The position numbers and the translations under genes were made by a program. 64,000 bases of DNA from Methylobacter sp. (GTDB taxonomy: Bacteria; Pseudomonadota; Gammaproteobacteria; Methylococcales; Methylomonadaceae). The notes below the pieces were generated by a model. The model did no database searches and was not told the origin of the DNA. It saw only the letters and a list, made by a program, of their open reading frames with translations. Position 1 is the first letter of the stretch; every line of letters begins with the position of its first letter. Below, piece by piece: positions 42,835 to 52,314 of this stretch. The stretch covers positions 1-64,000 of the forward strand of contig JAUXXQ010000024.1 in NCBI GenBank assembly GCA_030684815.1. Reading direction: 5' to 3'.

Positions 42835-43673
42835 CAGTGCAGCACAAGTTCAAGCAGGTCTTCAACGCCCGCATCGATTATTTCCAAGCCTATTTTTTTG
42901 CAATAGCGTATTTCTTTATTGGTCGGGTTTTTGTTTAAAACCCAGCCTTTATGCTCGGCCGCGCCGTAAACGATGTCGCTCATCACCATGCGCTCCGAAT
43001 CCCGGTTTAGCGGCATGCCTATAAACAGGTATTGCTTGCCTTTGCGGTATTCTTTCAGGAAATCGGGTATGGCAAAGCCGCCCATCAGCTCGGTGATATA
43101 ATCGACATAATCGGCATCGGATGCGATGTAATTGGCTTCGGGTTTGGGTGTGCCCAACGGTTTGAAGAGTATGGGGAACCGGTGGTCAATCTGTTCCTGC
43201 GGTATTTCAAAATAATCACTGCCGTCATAGTGGTAGATTTTAAAGCGGAACTGGCTGGCGGTGATCCGTGCGACGCCAACAATCAGCGTATGTTCTTCAT
43301 CGGCATAGCTATCCTGTAATTGGGTGTCGCGGTTGATGTCGATCACATACGCGGGTCGCCATTCCGCCAGCCAATCGTGTACTGCGGCACGGGTGTATTC
43401 GGTTTCGCCGTATAACTTGGTCAGGAACTGGCCGAGAAAATTCCGGCCCCGTTTGAGTTCCTGGTTCATTGCCGCCCGGGGGAACTCGTACATCAGTTTG
43501 GGCGCCATCGGCTTGCCGTTGTTCATCGCCAAAATCAGGCTGTTGCTGTCGGCAGGCATCGGCGCGCCGGTGGCTTTGTTGGTGGCATCGAACAGCGCGC
43601 CAGGGCCCAGATAAGGCACGACTGAGTTGTCGTACAAACCGCTTAATATTTCAGAAAAAACCGTGGAAGACAT
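42834..43673 (-). CDS. SIR2-like domain protein, divergent from nifH
   Basis: The 279-residue protein starts at ATG 43673 (GGAG eight bases before it; the frame extends upstream to 43760, but without a ribosome-binding site). It opens SSTVFSEILSGLYDNSVVPYLGPGAL, reminiscent of the SIR2-like NAD-binding start in which GxGxS is altered. The C-terminal half has QYLFIGMPLNRDSERMV and GWVLNKNPTNKEIRYCKKIGLEII, typical of the SIR2-like Rossmann fold (SSD near RYCKK). NAD hydrolysis or binding is possible. An NAD-linked regulatory role in nitrogenase control is inference. It is the first gene of the operon. Confidence 0.7.
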   Translation of the reverse strand: MSSTVFSEILSGLYDNSVVPYLGPGALFDATNKATGAPMPADSNSLILAMNNGKPMAPKLMYEFPRAAMNQELKRGRNFLGQFLTKLYGETEYTRAAVHDWLAEWRPAYVIDINRDTQLQDSYADEEHTLIVGVARITASQFRFKIYHYDGSDYFEIPQEQIDHRFPILFKPLGTPKPEANYIASDADYVDYITELMGGFAIPDFLKEYRKGKQYLFIGMPLNRDSERMVMSDIVYGAAEHKGWVLNKNPTNKEIRYCKKIGLEIIDAGVEDLLELVLH

Positions 43674-43709
43674 TGCAAACTCCATTAATAAGTAGGGTAT
43701 CTTTATATA

Positions 43710-43725
43710 AGCAATATTCAATCCA
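43710..43725 (-). promoter_or_regulatory. Sigma-54-like promoter of the SIR2-like operon
   Basis: The minus-strand sequence TGGATTGAATATTGCT keeps GG and GC 10 nt apart and a full TTGCT -12 box; -22/-21 differ from the TGGCAC consensus. It lies about 25 bp before the start codon at 43673 once the +1 is allowed for. Confidence 0.5.
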
Positions 43726-43802
43726 GTTTTTAATAAACAATATAAATAACTGATTAACAAGAAGTTAAAGGTTTTGTTGGTTGGTAAATGCAGCGGGCAT
43801 TT

Positions 43803-43818
43803 TGTTCTGTTTATAACA
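43803..43818. promoter_or_regulatory. NifA upstream activator site (SIR2-like operon)
   Basis: TGT-TCTGTTTATA-ACA is an exact TGT-N10-ACA match, 78 bp upstream of the minus-strand sigma-54-like element. It could alternatively assist nifH, which it faces at a distance of about 380 bp. Confidence 0.65.
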
Positions 43819-43845
43819 ATGGCTCACATTTTTATATACGGGCGC

Positions 43846-43878
43846 AGACGTTCCAGGTTTTAAAAACCTGGAACGTCT
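43846..43878. repeat. Repeat family A stem between divergent nif operons
   Basis: AGACGTTCCAGGTTT and AAACCTGGAACGTCT form the family A hairpin. Both arms carry a compensating change (CGTTCC/GGAACG) relative to the other copies (CCTTCC/GGAAGG), which suggests the stem pairing is under selection. Confidence 0.7.
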
Positions 43879-44076
43879 AACTGCAAGGCTCTTGAATAGG
43901 CAGGATGTCATTGGATTTCGAAGATGGGTTAAACCTGTAGTTACAGTTGATAAATTGGAGTGCAAACCTTGGTTTGCATCAGTACAAGCTGAGGCTTGTA
44001 CCCCAACCACCCGATTTAACCCACTACTCCGAGATGTATATTAAAGACGGGCAATCTATAACGCCAATAACCGCAC

Positions 44077-44092
44077 TGTTACTAAGCCTACA
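44077..44092. promoter_or_regulatory. NifA upstream activator site (nifH)
   Basis: TGT-TACTAAGCCT-ACA is an exact TGT-N10-ACA match, about 97 bp upstream of the nifH -24 element. Confidence 0.85.
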
Positions 44093-44188
44093 GAACACAA
44101 CAAAATGTTTGAAACACAACGTTTATTGCTCTGATTGAAAACGATAATAATCTTTATTATTCAATATGTTAATATCTGTTATTGCAAT

Positions 44189-44204
44189 TGGCACAGCCCT
44201 TGCT
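44189..44204 (+). promoter_or_regulatory. Sigma-54 promoter of nifHDK
   Basis: TGGCACAGCCCTTGCT matches TGGCAC-N5-TTGC(A/T) perfectly. Transcription would start near 44216, giving a leader of about 37 nt before the nifH ATG with GAGGAGA as ribosome-binding site. Confidence 0.93.
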
Positions 44205-44237
44205 TTATCCCTAATGTCATCAACAACAACGTCCTAA

Positions 44238-45134
<897 letters not shown>

Positions 45135-45145
45135 ATCCGAACAAC

Positions 45146-45172
45146 CGTAGGGTATGCACGGCATACCCTACG
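45146..45172 (+). terminator. Stem-loop between nifH and nifD (attenuator or mRNA stabiliser)
   Basis: CGTAGGGTATGC and GCATACCCTACG form a perfect 12-bp stem with a 3-nt loop. There is no strong T-run after it, so partial termination or 3' protection of nifH mRNA is likelier than full termination. Confidence 0.7.
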
Positions 45173-45231
45173 ATTTCTATCCTAAAACCTGTCTGTTGGG
45201 GGATTACCCACGGCACAAGTAGGAGATACTC

Positions 45232-46713
45232 ATGGCTGCTCTAACAAAAGAAGAGACCGAAGCGCTTATTCAAGAAGTGCTGGAAGTCTATCCCGAACAA
45301 GCCAGGAAAGATCGCGCCAAGCATTTGGCGGTTAACGACCAATCCCTGGAAAAATCAAACAAATGCATCACTTCAAACCGTAAATCCCAGCCCGGCGTCA
45401 TGACCATTCGCGGTTGCGCGTATGCCGGTTCCAAGGGTGTGGTTTGGGGCCCGATTAAAGATATGATCCATATCTCGCACGGCCCGGTCGGTTGCGGACA
45501 ATATTCCCGCGCCGGTCGTCGTAACTATTATGTCGGCACCACCGGCGTCAATACGTTCGGTACGATGAACTTTACTTCCGATTTTCAGGAAAAAGACATC
45601 GTGTTCGGCGGCGATAAAAAGCTCGCCAAAATCATGCTTGAAATCGAACAATTGTTCCCGTTGAACAAAGGTATCAGTATTCAATCGGAATGCCCAATCG
45701 GTTTGATCGGCGACGATATTGAAGCGGTCGCCAAAAAAGCCAACAAAGAAATCAACAAGCCAGTCGTGCCGGTGCGTTGCGAAGGTTTCCGTGGCGTTTC
45801 CCAATCGTTAGGCCATCACATTGCTAACGATGCAATCCGTGACTGGGTATTGGAAAACCGTGACGGCGACGACAGCTTCCCAACAACGCCTTACGATGTC
45901 GCTGTCATCGGCGATTACAACATCGGCGGCGATGCCTGGGCTTCACGGACGTTGCTCGAAGAAATGGGCTTGCGCGTAGTCGCCCAATGGTCCGGCGACG
46001 GCACCATTGCGGAAATGGAAAAAACGCCCAAGGTGAAATTGAATTTAATCCATTGCTATCGCTCAATGAACTACATTGCCCGGCACATGGAAGAAAAATA
46101 CAAAATCCCCTGGATTGAGTACAACTTCTTCGGCCCCACCAAAATTGCCGAATCGTTACGCAAGATTGCTGCGTTATTCGATGAAACAATTCAGGCAGGC
46201 GCTGAAAAAGTGATCGCCAAATACCAAGCTGAATACGATGCGGTTATTGCCAAATATAAACCGCGCCTGCAAGGTAAGCGTGTGATGTTGTATGTCGGCG
46301 GTTTGCGTCCTCGTCACGTAATCGGTGCTTATGAAGATTTGGGCATGGAAGTGGTCGGTACCGGCTACGAATTCGGCCATAACGACGACTACGACCGTAC
46401 CATTAAAGAAATGGGCAACGCGACGTTGATTTATGACGATGTGACCGGCTATGAATTTGAAGAGTTCGTCAAGAAGGTTAAACCTGATTTGATCGGTTCC
46501 GGCATCAAGGAAAAGTACATTTTCCAAAAGATGGGTATCCCGTTCCGGCAAATGCACTCCTGGGATTATTCAGGCCCTTATCACGGTTATGACGGCTTTG
46601 CCATCTTCGCCCGCGATATGGACATGACATTGAACAACCCTTGCTGGAAACAGGTGACAGCGCCTTGGAAAACTACTGAAAGTCCAGACGTAGCCGTTGC
46701 TGCAAGCGCTTAA
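45232..46713 (+). CDS. nifD: Nitrogenase MoFe protein alpha chain NifD
   Basis: The 493-residue protein has the P-cluster cysteines in [33 protein letters not shown] and [15 protein letters not shown]. The FeMo-cofactor ligands are Cys in [12 protein letters not shown] (about 275) and His in [16 protein letters not shown] (about 446). The spacing fits the molybdenum enzyme (group I). Separated from nifH by a hairpin and from nifK by paired GGTGGGCA repeats. Confidence 0.98.
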   Translation: MAALTKEETEALIQEVLEVYPEQARKDRAKHLAVNDQSLEKSNKCITSNRKSQPGVMTIRGCAYAGSKGVVWGPIKDMIHISHGPVGCGQYSRAGRRNYYVGTTGVNTFGTMNFTSDFQEKDIVFGGDKKLAKIMLEIEQLFPLNKGISIQSECPIGLIGDDIEAVAKKANKEINKPVVPVRCEGFRGVSQSLGHHIANDAIRDWVLENRDGDDSFPTTPYDVAVIGDYNIGGDAWASRTLLEEMGLRVVAQWSGDGTIAEMEKTPKVKLNLIHCYRSMNYIARHMEEKYKIPWIEYNFFGPTKIAESLRKIAALFDETIQAGAEKVIAKYQAEYDAVIAKYKPRLQGKRVMLYVGGLRPRHVIGAYEDLGMEVVGTGYEFGHNDDYDRTIKEMGNATLIYDDVTGYEFEEFVKKVKPDLIGSGIKEKYIFQKMGIPFRQMHSWDYSGPYHGYDGFAIFARDMDMTLNNPCWKQVTAPWKTTESPDVAVAASA

Positions 46714-46716
46714 CCT

Positions 46717-46793
46717 GTAGGGTGGGCAGGCTTTTTTGCCCACGCTGAAAGTTGCAAAAGATAAGGTGGGCAAAACAGCATTGCCCACCCTAC
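46717..46793. repeat. GGTGGGCA/TGCCCACC inverted repeats between nifD and nifK
   Basis: GTAGGGTGGGCA (46717) pairs with TGCCCACCCTAC (to 46793), and each side also forms its own short hairpin (GTGGGCAGGCTTTTTTGCCCAC; GGTGGGCAAAACAGCATTGCCCACC). A related unit lies between iscA and nifU at 53143-53200. Confidence 0.75.
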
Positions 46794-46841
46794 CATTCCC
46801 TCAATCGTCGTCCACAGATTAGTGGCGCGTAGGAGATTATC

Positions 46842-48413
46842 ATGAGTCAAGAAGTCGAAAACATACAACCGAGCTATCCTCTATTCCGCAACGACGAATA
46901 CAAGGAGAGCCTCGCCAACAAACGTGAAGCTTACGAAGAGCGTCATCCTCAGGAAAAAATTGACGAAGTGTTCCAATGGACAACCACCAAGGAATACCAA
47001 GAAGTCAATTTCAACCGCGAAGCGTTAACGGTGAACCCGGCTAAAGCCTGCCAACCTTTAGGCGCTGTCTTGTGCGCATTGGGCTTTGAAAAAACCATGC
47101 CTTATGTACACGGTTCGCAAGGTTGTGTCGCTTATTTCCGTACCTATTTCAACCGTCATTTCAAAGAGCCTGTGGCTTGCGTTTCCGACTCGATGACTGA
47201 AGATGCGGCGGTGTTCGGCGGCCAGAAAAACATGATGGCTGGCTTGGAAAACGCCAAAGCCTTATACAAACCGGAAATCATTGCGGTATCGACCACCTGT
47301 ATGGCGGAAGTGATCGGTGACGACTTAAACGCGTTTATCAACAACGCCAAAAATGCCGGTCATATCGAACAGGATTTTCCGACACCTTACGCGCACACCC
47401 CAAGCTTTGTCGGCAGCCATACCACCGGCTGGGACAATATGTTCGAGGGCATGTTGAAGTATTTCACGCTGAACCACATGGACGACAAGAAAGTCGGTTC
47501 TAATGGCAAGATTAACCTGGTTCCCGGCTTTGAAACTTACTTGGGCAATTTCCGTGTCATGCACCGCATGATGAAAGAAATGGGCGTTGATTATTCGTTA
47601 TTGAGCGACCCTTCCGAAGTCCTGGATACGCCTGCTGACGGCACTTTCCGTTTGTACTCCGGCGGCACTACCCAGGCTGAAGTGAAAGACGCCCCTAACG
47701 CAATCGATACGTTGTTGCTGCAACCCTGGCAGTTGGATAAAACCAAAAAGTATGTGCAAAACATCATGCATCAACCCGCCACCGCCATCAATATCCCGAT
47801 GGGCCTGGAATGGACGGATGAGTTTTTGATGAAGGTGTCGGAATTGACCGGCAAACCGATTCCTGCTTCATTGGAACTGGAGCGCGGCCGCCTGGTGGAC
47901 ATGATGACCGACTCGCACACTTGGCTGCACGGCAAGAAATTCTCCTTGTACGGCGATGCGGATTTCGTCATGGGCATGACCAAATTCCTGCTGGAAGTGG
48001 GTGCCGAACCGGCTGACGTATTGTGCAATCATGCCAACAAACGTTGGGCGAAAGCGATGGATAAAATGCTCAAAGCCTCGCCTTACGGCCAAAAAACCGA
48101 AGTCCATATCGGCAAAGACTTATGGCATTTCCGTTCATTGGTGTTCACCAACAAACCGGACTTCATGATCGGCAATTCTTACGGCAAGTTTATCCAGCGC
48201 GACACACTGTATAAAGGTGAGGAGTTTGAAGTGCCGTTGATCCGTATCGGCTTCCCAATCTTTGACCGTCATCATCTGCACAGAATGACCACGCTGGGTT
48301 ATGAGGGCGCCATTTACATGCTGACAACCTTGGTTAATGCGGTGCTGGAGCAGTTGGACAAAGAAACCAGAGGCATGGGCACAACTGACTATAACTACGA
48401 TTTGGTTCGTTAA
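46842..48413 (+). CDS. nifK: Nitrogenase MoFe protein beta chain NifK
   Basis: The 523-residue protein provides the other half of the P-cluster: Cys in NPAKACQPLGAVLCALGFE, PYVHGSQGCVAYFRTYFNRH and VSTTCMAEVIGDD. The serine ligand region CVSDSMTEDAAVFGG is also present. The longer N-terminus (about 60 residues before the first cysteine) is the Azotobacter/Klebsiella form that wraps NifD. RBS is GTAGGAGA. Confidence 0.98.
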   Translation: MSQEVENIQPSYPLFRNDEYKESLANKREAYEERHPQEKIDEVFQWTTTKEYQEVNFNREALTVNPAKACQPLGAVLCALGFEKTMPYVHGSQGCVAYFRTYFNRHFKEPVACVSDSMTEDAAVFGGQKNMMAGLENAKALYKPEIIAVSTTCMAEVIGDDLNAFINNAKNAGHIEQDFPTPYAHTPSFVGSHTTGWDNMFEGMLKYFTLNHMDDKKVGSNGKINLVPGFETYLGNFRVMHRMMKEMGVDYSLLSDPSEVLDTPADGTFRLYSGGTTQAEVKDAPNAIDTLLLQPWQLDKTKKYVQNIMHQPATAINIPMGLEWTDEFLMKVSELTGKPIPASLELERGRLVDMMTDSHTWLHGKKFSLYGDADFVMGMTKFLLEVGAEPADVLCNHANKRWAKAMDKMLKASPYGQKTEVHIGKDLWHFRSLVFTNKPDFMIGNSYGKFIQRDTLYKGEEFEVPLIRIGFPIFDRHHLHRMTTLGYEGAIYMLTTLVNAVLEQLDKETRGMGTTDYNYDLVR

Positions 48414-48458
48414 GTTGTAACCTTTCACCACGAAGTACAAGGTCTTTTAGTTAAAAAT

Positions 48459-48707
48459 AGAACACGGATGCCAAAAGTAGGCGCCTCTAGGCGACACGGA
48501 TTTAACTGATAAGCGCGGATATAGTAAGTAGTTATTCAAACGTTTTTTAACAAAGTTGCAGGAGTAAAACAGCTTTAGCTGTTTTACCGCCAATAGCTAA
48601 AGCTATTGGACTCCAGCGTAAATGTTACAAAAATAAGCTTACCTACCCTATGGTTTGAGCTATAAAAAATCCGTTTAAATCCGTCTTATCTGTGCTATCC
48701 GTGTTCT
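48459..48707. repeat. AACACGGAT inverted-repeat element, copy 2, with a cruciform inside
   Basis: The outer arms ATAGAACACGGATG and ATCCGTGTTCT are inverted. Between them lie ACGGATTTAACTGATAAG, a double-hairpin unit at 48561-48614 (GGAGT/ACTCC outer stem, GTAAAACAGCT/AGCTGTTTTAC and CCAATAGCT/AGCTATTGG inner stems), and AAATCCGTTTAAATCCGTC. It fills the nifK-nifT gap; no gene or nif promoter is seen there. Confidence 0.75.
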
Positions 48708-48775
48708 GTTGCCAAGTCTCTTTATGGTGAGATTCAGCCTTCACAACCTTACATGCGTGTAAACGGAGAAAACCA

Positions 48776-49000
48776 ATGCCTAGTGTCATGTTGAAAAAAA
48801 ATGCAGAGGGCAAATTAGTCTTCTACGTGCCCAAAAAAGATTTGGAAGAAGTGGCGGAATCGGTTGAATTCGACAGCTCCGATAAATGGGGCGGCGAAGT
48901 CCTGCTCAGTGACGGTTCAAAATATTATTTCGAACCGCTGGACGGACAACCGGATTTCCCTGTCACTTTACGCGCAAAACGCTTAGATTCAGGAGAATAA
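48776..49000 (+). CDS. nifT: NifT/FixU protein
   Basis: The 74-residue protein of the NifT family has a C-terminal TLRAKRLDSGE and a VMLKKNAEGKLVFYVPKKDLEE start. NifT follows nifK in most diazotrophs; its role is minor or unknown. CGGAGA precedes the ATG. It leads a dense run of short nif genes (nifT, fdxN, nafY-like). Confidence 0.93.
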   Translation: MPSVMLKKNAEGKLVFYVPKKDLEEVAESVEFDSSDKWGGEVLLSDGSKYYFEPLDGQPDFPVTLRAKRLDSGE

Positions 49001-49002
49001 TC

Positions 49003-49203
49003 ATGGCCTTATATATTGTTGCAGCAGATTGTATTTCATGTGGCGACTGCGAACCGGTGTGCCCGACCAACTCCATCACCGAAGGCAAAATTGTCTTCGA
49101 AATCGACAAAAAAACCTGTACCGAATGCGAGGGCGATTTTGACATACCGCAATGCGTCAAAGTATGCCCGATCGATAACTGCATCCTGCCGCTAGAGGCG
49201 TAA
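49003..49203 (+). CDS. fdxN: 2[4Fe-4S] ferredoxin, FdxN-type
   Basis: The 66-residue ferredoxin has CISCGDCEPVCP and CTECEGDFDIPQCVKVCP, where the second cluster motif has the extended C-x2-C-x8-C-x3-C loop seen in FdxN/Alvin-type ferredoxins. It can serve as electron donor or in cofactor synthesis. It is 2 bp after nifT and 4 bp before the next gene. Confidence 0.93.
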   Translation: MALYIVAADCISCGDCEPVCPTNSITEGKIVFEIDKKTCTECEGDFDIPQCVKVCPIDNCILPLEA

Positions 49204-49207
49204 GCAG

Positions 49208-49900
49208 ATGGACAGCCAGGCTATCTCACGGGAACTGGCTTTACGTATCGGGCTGGCCGCTCGCGCTTTGCCCGATACCGATGCCAAACGCTTGTTGTCG
49301 GTATTGACCGATTGCATCGGCCTTCCGCTCACCGAACAAAAACTGCTCGGCCTCACTATTGATGCGCTTAAAACCGCCTCAGCGGGTGAGTTCGCTGCCA
49401 TTGACCCGCCATTACTGACCCATGCGTTAAGCATCCTTAAATCCGGCCTTAATGCACCCGCGCAACAGACTTATAACGACGGTGACATGCCCGGTTCGGT
49501 GCGTATCGCCTGCGCCAGCAATGACGGCATCAATGTTGACGGCCATTTCGGTTCTTGCAACCAATTCATGGTTTATCAGGTTTCCGCCGATGAAACCCGT
49601 TTAATTGACATCCGCAACACTGACTGCCAGCAGGAAGTTGAAGATAAAAACTTGTTTAGGGCGGAATTGATACAGGATTGCCAAGTGCTTTATATCGCCT
49701 CGGTCGGCGGCCCTGCGGCGGCAAAAATCGTCAAACTGGGCATTCATCCGATTAAATTGCCTGCCGTTGATGCCATTGCCGGGGTGCTTAACCAACTGCA
49801 AAGCGTGATTGCCGGGACGCCGCCGCCTTGGCTGGCCAAGGTTATGGGGATTGAGGCCAGCGAGCGTTTTCATTTTGAACGGGAGGAGGCGACAGGATGA
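49208..49900 (+). CDS. nifY: NafY/NifY-like dinitrogenase FeMo-cofactor carrier
   Basis: The 230-residue protein has a helical N-terminal domain (about 1-95), the apo-dinitrogenase-binding part of NafY, and a C-terminal NifX/NifB-like domain beginning VRIACASNDGINVDGHFGSCNQFMVY and containing YIASVGGPAAAKIVKLGIHPIK. The HFG histidine is a FeMo-co contact in this family. Position after nifHDKT matches nifY in Azotobacter. Confidence 0.85.
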   Translation: MDSQAISRELALRIGLAARALPDTDAKRLLSVLTDCIGLPLTEQKLLGLTIDALKTASAGEFAAIDPPLLTHALSILKSGLNAPAQQTYNDGDMPGSVRIACASNDGINVDGHFGSCNQFMVYQVSADETRLIDIRNTDCQQEVEDKNLFRAELIQDCQVLYIASVGGPAAAKIVKLGIHPIKLPAVDAIAGVLNQLQSVIAGTPPPWLAKVMGIEASERFHFEREEATG

Positions 49901-50163
49901 TCAGCAGCGAACAAGTCAACGCGATAGCGGCAAAAATCGAAACCATGGGCGTCGATGAAGCCACGGTGACTGAGTTGAGGCAGCAGTATCAACCCATTCA
50001 TTTCACCTACTGTATGGATGACGATCTGCCCAACAATAAACCGGTCATTGAGGGGGATGGCTTCAACCTTTATTTAATCGACGGGCGCGAACATTGTTTG
50101 TGCCTGACCGACGATTACGATGCCGCAACGGGTATTGTCGTTGCAGAGATCATCCCGGACTGA
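49897..50163 (+). CDS. Nif-cluster hypothetical protein (DUF6129-like)
   Basis: This 88-residue acidic protein (ISSEQVNAIAAKIETMGV ... TYCMDDDLPNNKPVIEGDGF ... REHCLCLTDDYD) overlaps the nifY-like gene by 4 bp. It resembles small uncharacterised proteins found at the same place in other nif clusters; the DUF number is from memory. Function unknown. Confidence 0.6.
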   Translation: MISSEQVNAIAAKIETMGVDEATVTELRQQYQPIHFTYCMDDDLPNNKPVIEGDGFNLYLIDGREHCLCLTDDYDAATGIVVAEIIPD

Positions 50164-50176
50164 ACGGAAGCTAAGC

Positions 50177-50962
50177 ATGTCCGATCATGAGAACGCTGTC
50201 AGCGTCCCTTTTGCCGATTGCAGTTTATGCCCTTTTCGCGGCAAAACCTTGCTGATGGGGCGCTGTATGCCCGGCGACACTTGCGTGTTGGTGGAAAGCG
50301 GCCGGCAAATCGACCGCTTTTTCCGCGTCAATCCGGGATACGCCGAGCATTATCTGCAAGACGGCTTTTGGGAGCGGCGCGCCATTGCCGTCCGTTACGC
50401 ACCGCAAAAGGCACTGGGTGCGCTGATTGACGATGAGGACGAAGTGGTCAGGCGCGCGGTTGCCTATCGCATACCCGTATCCCAGCTGTATCTGTTAATC
50501 GATGATGCGGATAGGGAAGTGCGTATGACCGTTGCCGACCGCATAGCGCCCGAAGACCTGGAAAAAATGGCGGACGATAAAGATTACATCGTCAGGTTGA
50601 CTGTCGCCAAACGGCTGCCGAAAGGCCGCCTGTTCCGCTTTATCCGCGATAAAGACCTGGAAGTGCGAAAAATCGTCGCCGAACGGCTGCCCGAAGTCAG
50701 CCTGGGTCTGATGGCTCATGACAGCGCGCCTGAAGTCAGGCGCATTGTCGCCGAACGCATGAGCCCGGATGATGCCGTGATCATGCTGCATGATGCCGAC
50801 TGGGTGGTGCGTTATACCGTCGCCCAACGCGTTGCGCCGGAGGCATTGACCTGCTTGCTCGATGATCCTGAGCCTGATGTCAAGGCGGCGGCACGAGAAC
50901 GCTTAACACACCACTCCCAAAGCGCAGACGGGAAGGAAAAACCGGGGACTGACCATGGCTGA
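50177..50962 (+). CDS. lrv: [4Fe-4S] leucine-rich-variant repeat (LRV) protein
   Basis: In this 261-residue protein, an N-terminal cysteine cluster (CSLCPFRGKTLLMGRCMPGDTC, four cysteines in 22 residues) is followed by about eight LRV/HEAT-like 24-residue repeats (VVRRAVAYRIP, EVRMTVADRIA, IVRLTVAKRLP, EVRKIVAERLP, EVRRIVAERMS, VVRYTVAQRVA). It matches the LRV FeS protein first described beside the Azotobacter vinelandii nif genes. The role is unknown; protein-binding is likely. ATG 50177 is the first start clear of the upstream stop. Confidence 0.88.
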   Translation: MSDHENAVSVPFADCSLCPFRGKTLLMGRCMPGDTCVLVESGRQIDRFFRVNPGYAEHYLQDGFWERRAIAVRYAPQKALGALIDDEDEVVRRAVAYRIPVSQLYLLIDDADREVRMTVADRIAPEDLEKMADDKDYIVRLTVAKRLPKGRLFRFIRDKDLEVRKIVAERLPEVSLGLMAHDSAPEVRRIVAERMSPDDAVIMLHDADWVVRYTVAQRVAPEALTCLLDDPEPDVKAAARERLTHHSQSADGKEKPGTDHG

Positions 50963-51917
50963 GCAACACTTTCACCTCGATGGGCAACAGCTTGCAAAAA
51001 TCTGCAAACACACCTTGCCCGACTCGGACGACGGCTTATTGCTGGCAACATTGCAAGCACTGAACCCGGCTTATCCGGTTCGTCTGGCCAAAACCGGTGA
51101 TGAATGGTATCGCCTTGGCGGCATTGTCGATAGGGAGGGCAAACGTATCGCCAATGACCTGATTGAATGGACGGAACGGACTTATGTCGAATGCGGCAAA
51201 AACCTACAAACCCTGATTGAGCACGCCCAAGAAGAGCAACTGATTGCCACACAACAAACCGGCACTACCCTACATTTTATTGTCCAAACCGGCAGCAAAG
51301 CCGAGCAGTTCATACAAATAGATATCGATAAAACCTATGAGATGTCAGCCCGCTTGCTGGTTAATGAAAGTTATCCGCCGGAGGACTTGGAAGAATTTAT
51401 TGATCCGTTGGAGCCGGAATGTATAGAAACATTCTGCATCGGAACGCCGCGTTATTCTTATCGACGTAAAACTGACGTGGCGGTTTTCATGGATGAAATC
51501 AATAAATACCATCTCGATGAACACCCGGTGCAGCGTTTTATGGACGACTGGAACCGCAGCAGCGCGCTGCAAAAAGCCGTGCTGTCCGATGACTGGATTG
51601 TGCGGCCTTTCCGGCATACCGGGCGTTTCGGCGAACACATCATCAATGTCGAAATCATCAATACCCAGCAAAAAAACGTGCCGCAACTGGACGATATTAG
51701 CGGCAAAAAAGGCACCTCTCTGCATAACCTGCTGACCCGGTTCGACCGTCAGGCCGGTTATCCGTTTGCCTGGTTTTTTTATATGGTCAAAGGCAAGCTG
51801 GTTTCCCCGCACAGCGGCCTGGCGGTTTTTAAGGATATTAGCGGCGATTTTTCTTACTTGCCCGAACGCGATATTGCGGTACTTAAAGATTGGATTAACA
51901 CGCCTTATAGCGTGTAG
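50955..51917 (+). CDS. Unknown nif-cluster protein, 320 residues
   Basis: The protein overlaps lrv by 8 bp. It has no recognised domain. The N-terminal part (about 1-130) contains CKHTLPDSDDGLLLATLQAL and CGKNLQTLIEHAQEE; the middle has KYHLDEHPVQRFMDDWNRSSALQKAVLSDD in two runs; the end is DIAVLKDWINTPYSV. No signal or membrane segments. Coupling to LRV suggests a joint function, perhaps as partners in nitrogenase maturation; that is inference. Confidence 0.65.
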   Translation: MAEQHFHLDGQQLAKICKHTLPDSDDGLLLATLQALNPAYPVRLAKTGDEWYRLGGIVDREGKRIANDLIEWTERTYVECGKNLQTLIEHAQEEQLIATQQTGTTLHFIVQTGSKAEQFIQIDIDKTYEMSARLLVNESYPPEDLEEFIDPLEPECIETFCIGTPRYSYRRKTDVAVFMDEINKYHLDEHPVQRFMDDWNRSSALQKAVLSDDWIVRPFRHTGRFGEHIINVEIINTQQKNVPQLDDISGKKGTSLHNLLTRFDRQAGYPFAWFFYMVKGKLVSPHSGLAVFKDISGDFSYLPERDIAVLKDWINTPYSV

Positions 51918-51967
51918 TTTTTTCATCAACTGCATTGCAGTCATTTTCAACATTAGGAGTCAACACC

Positions 51968-52186
51968 ATGTCAATTGCACAAATAAAAGCTTTCTCTGAA
52001 CAGGCCAAAACAGATCCTGAATTAAAAGAGAAACTGTTAGCGGTACAAAAAATCAGGGAACTGATTGCCTTGGGCAAAGAATATAATTTTGAACTGGATG
52101 AAGTGGAACTTTATCCGCCCAACGAACCGCAGTTTGTTGAAGAACAGTTGTCAGAAAAAATGGCCAAGGCGCTATTGAGAGTTTAA
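51968..52186 (+). CDS. Nif11 domain protein
   Basis: The 72-residue protein has the Nif11 pattern: SIAQIKAFSEQAKTDPELKEKL, then a short acidic tail. Nif11 was named for nif-cluster proteins; relatives serve as leader peptides of ribosomal peptides, but no Gly-Gly plus core peptide is seen here. The ATG at 51968 has AGGAG 10 bases upstream. Function within nitrogen fixation is unknown. Confidence 0.8.
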   Translation: MSIAQIKAFSEQAKTDPELKEKLLAVQKIRELIALGKEYNFELDEVELYPPNEPQFVEEQLSEKMAKALLRV

Positions 52187-52232
52187 TGCCCTGAGTTTAA
52201 AGAAGCATCATTGAGAAAGGTACTCTATGTAA

Positions 52233-52298
52233 GTTGTGGGAGCGGCCACCCGGCCGCGAACAATCGCGCTGTTCGCGCCGAGGTCGACGCTCCCACAA
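52233..52298. repeat. REP-like hairpin between nif11 and nifZ
   Basis: GTTGTGGGAGCGGCCACCCGG is followed by CGCGAACAATCGCGCTGTTCGCG and CGACGCTCCCACAATC. It is a slightly diverged version of 37780-37848 and sits between convergent genes, where it could end transcription from both sides. Confidence 0.8.
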
Positions 52299-52314
52299 TC
52301 ATTCGTGATGAAAA

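Noticed and set aside
44100-44125. A second NifA site before nifH (TGTTTGAAACACAAC)
   Set aside because: The TGT to ACA spacing is 7, not 10.
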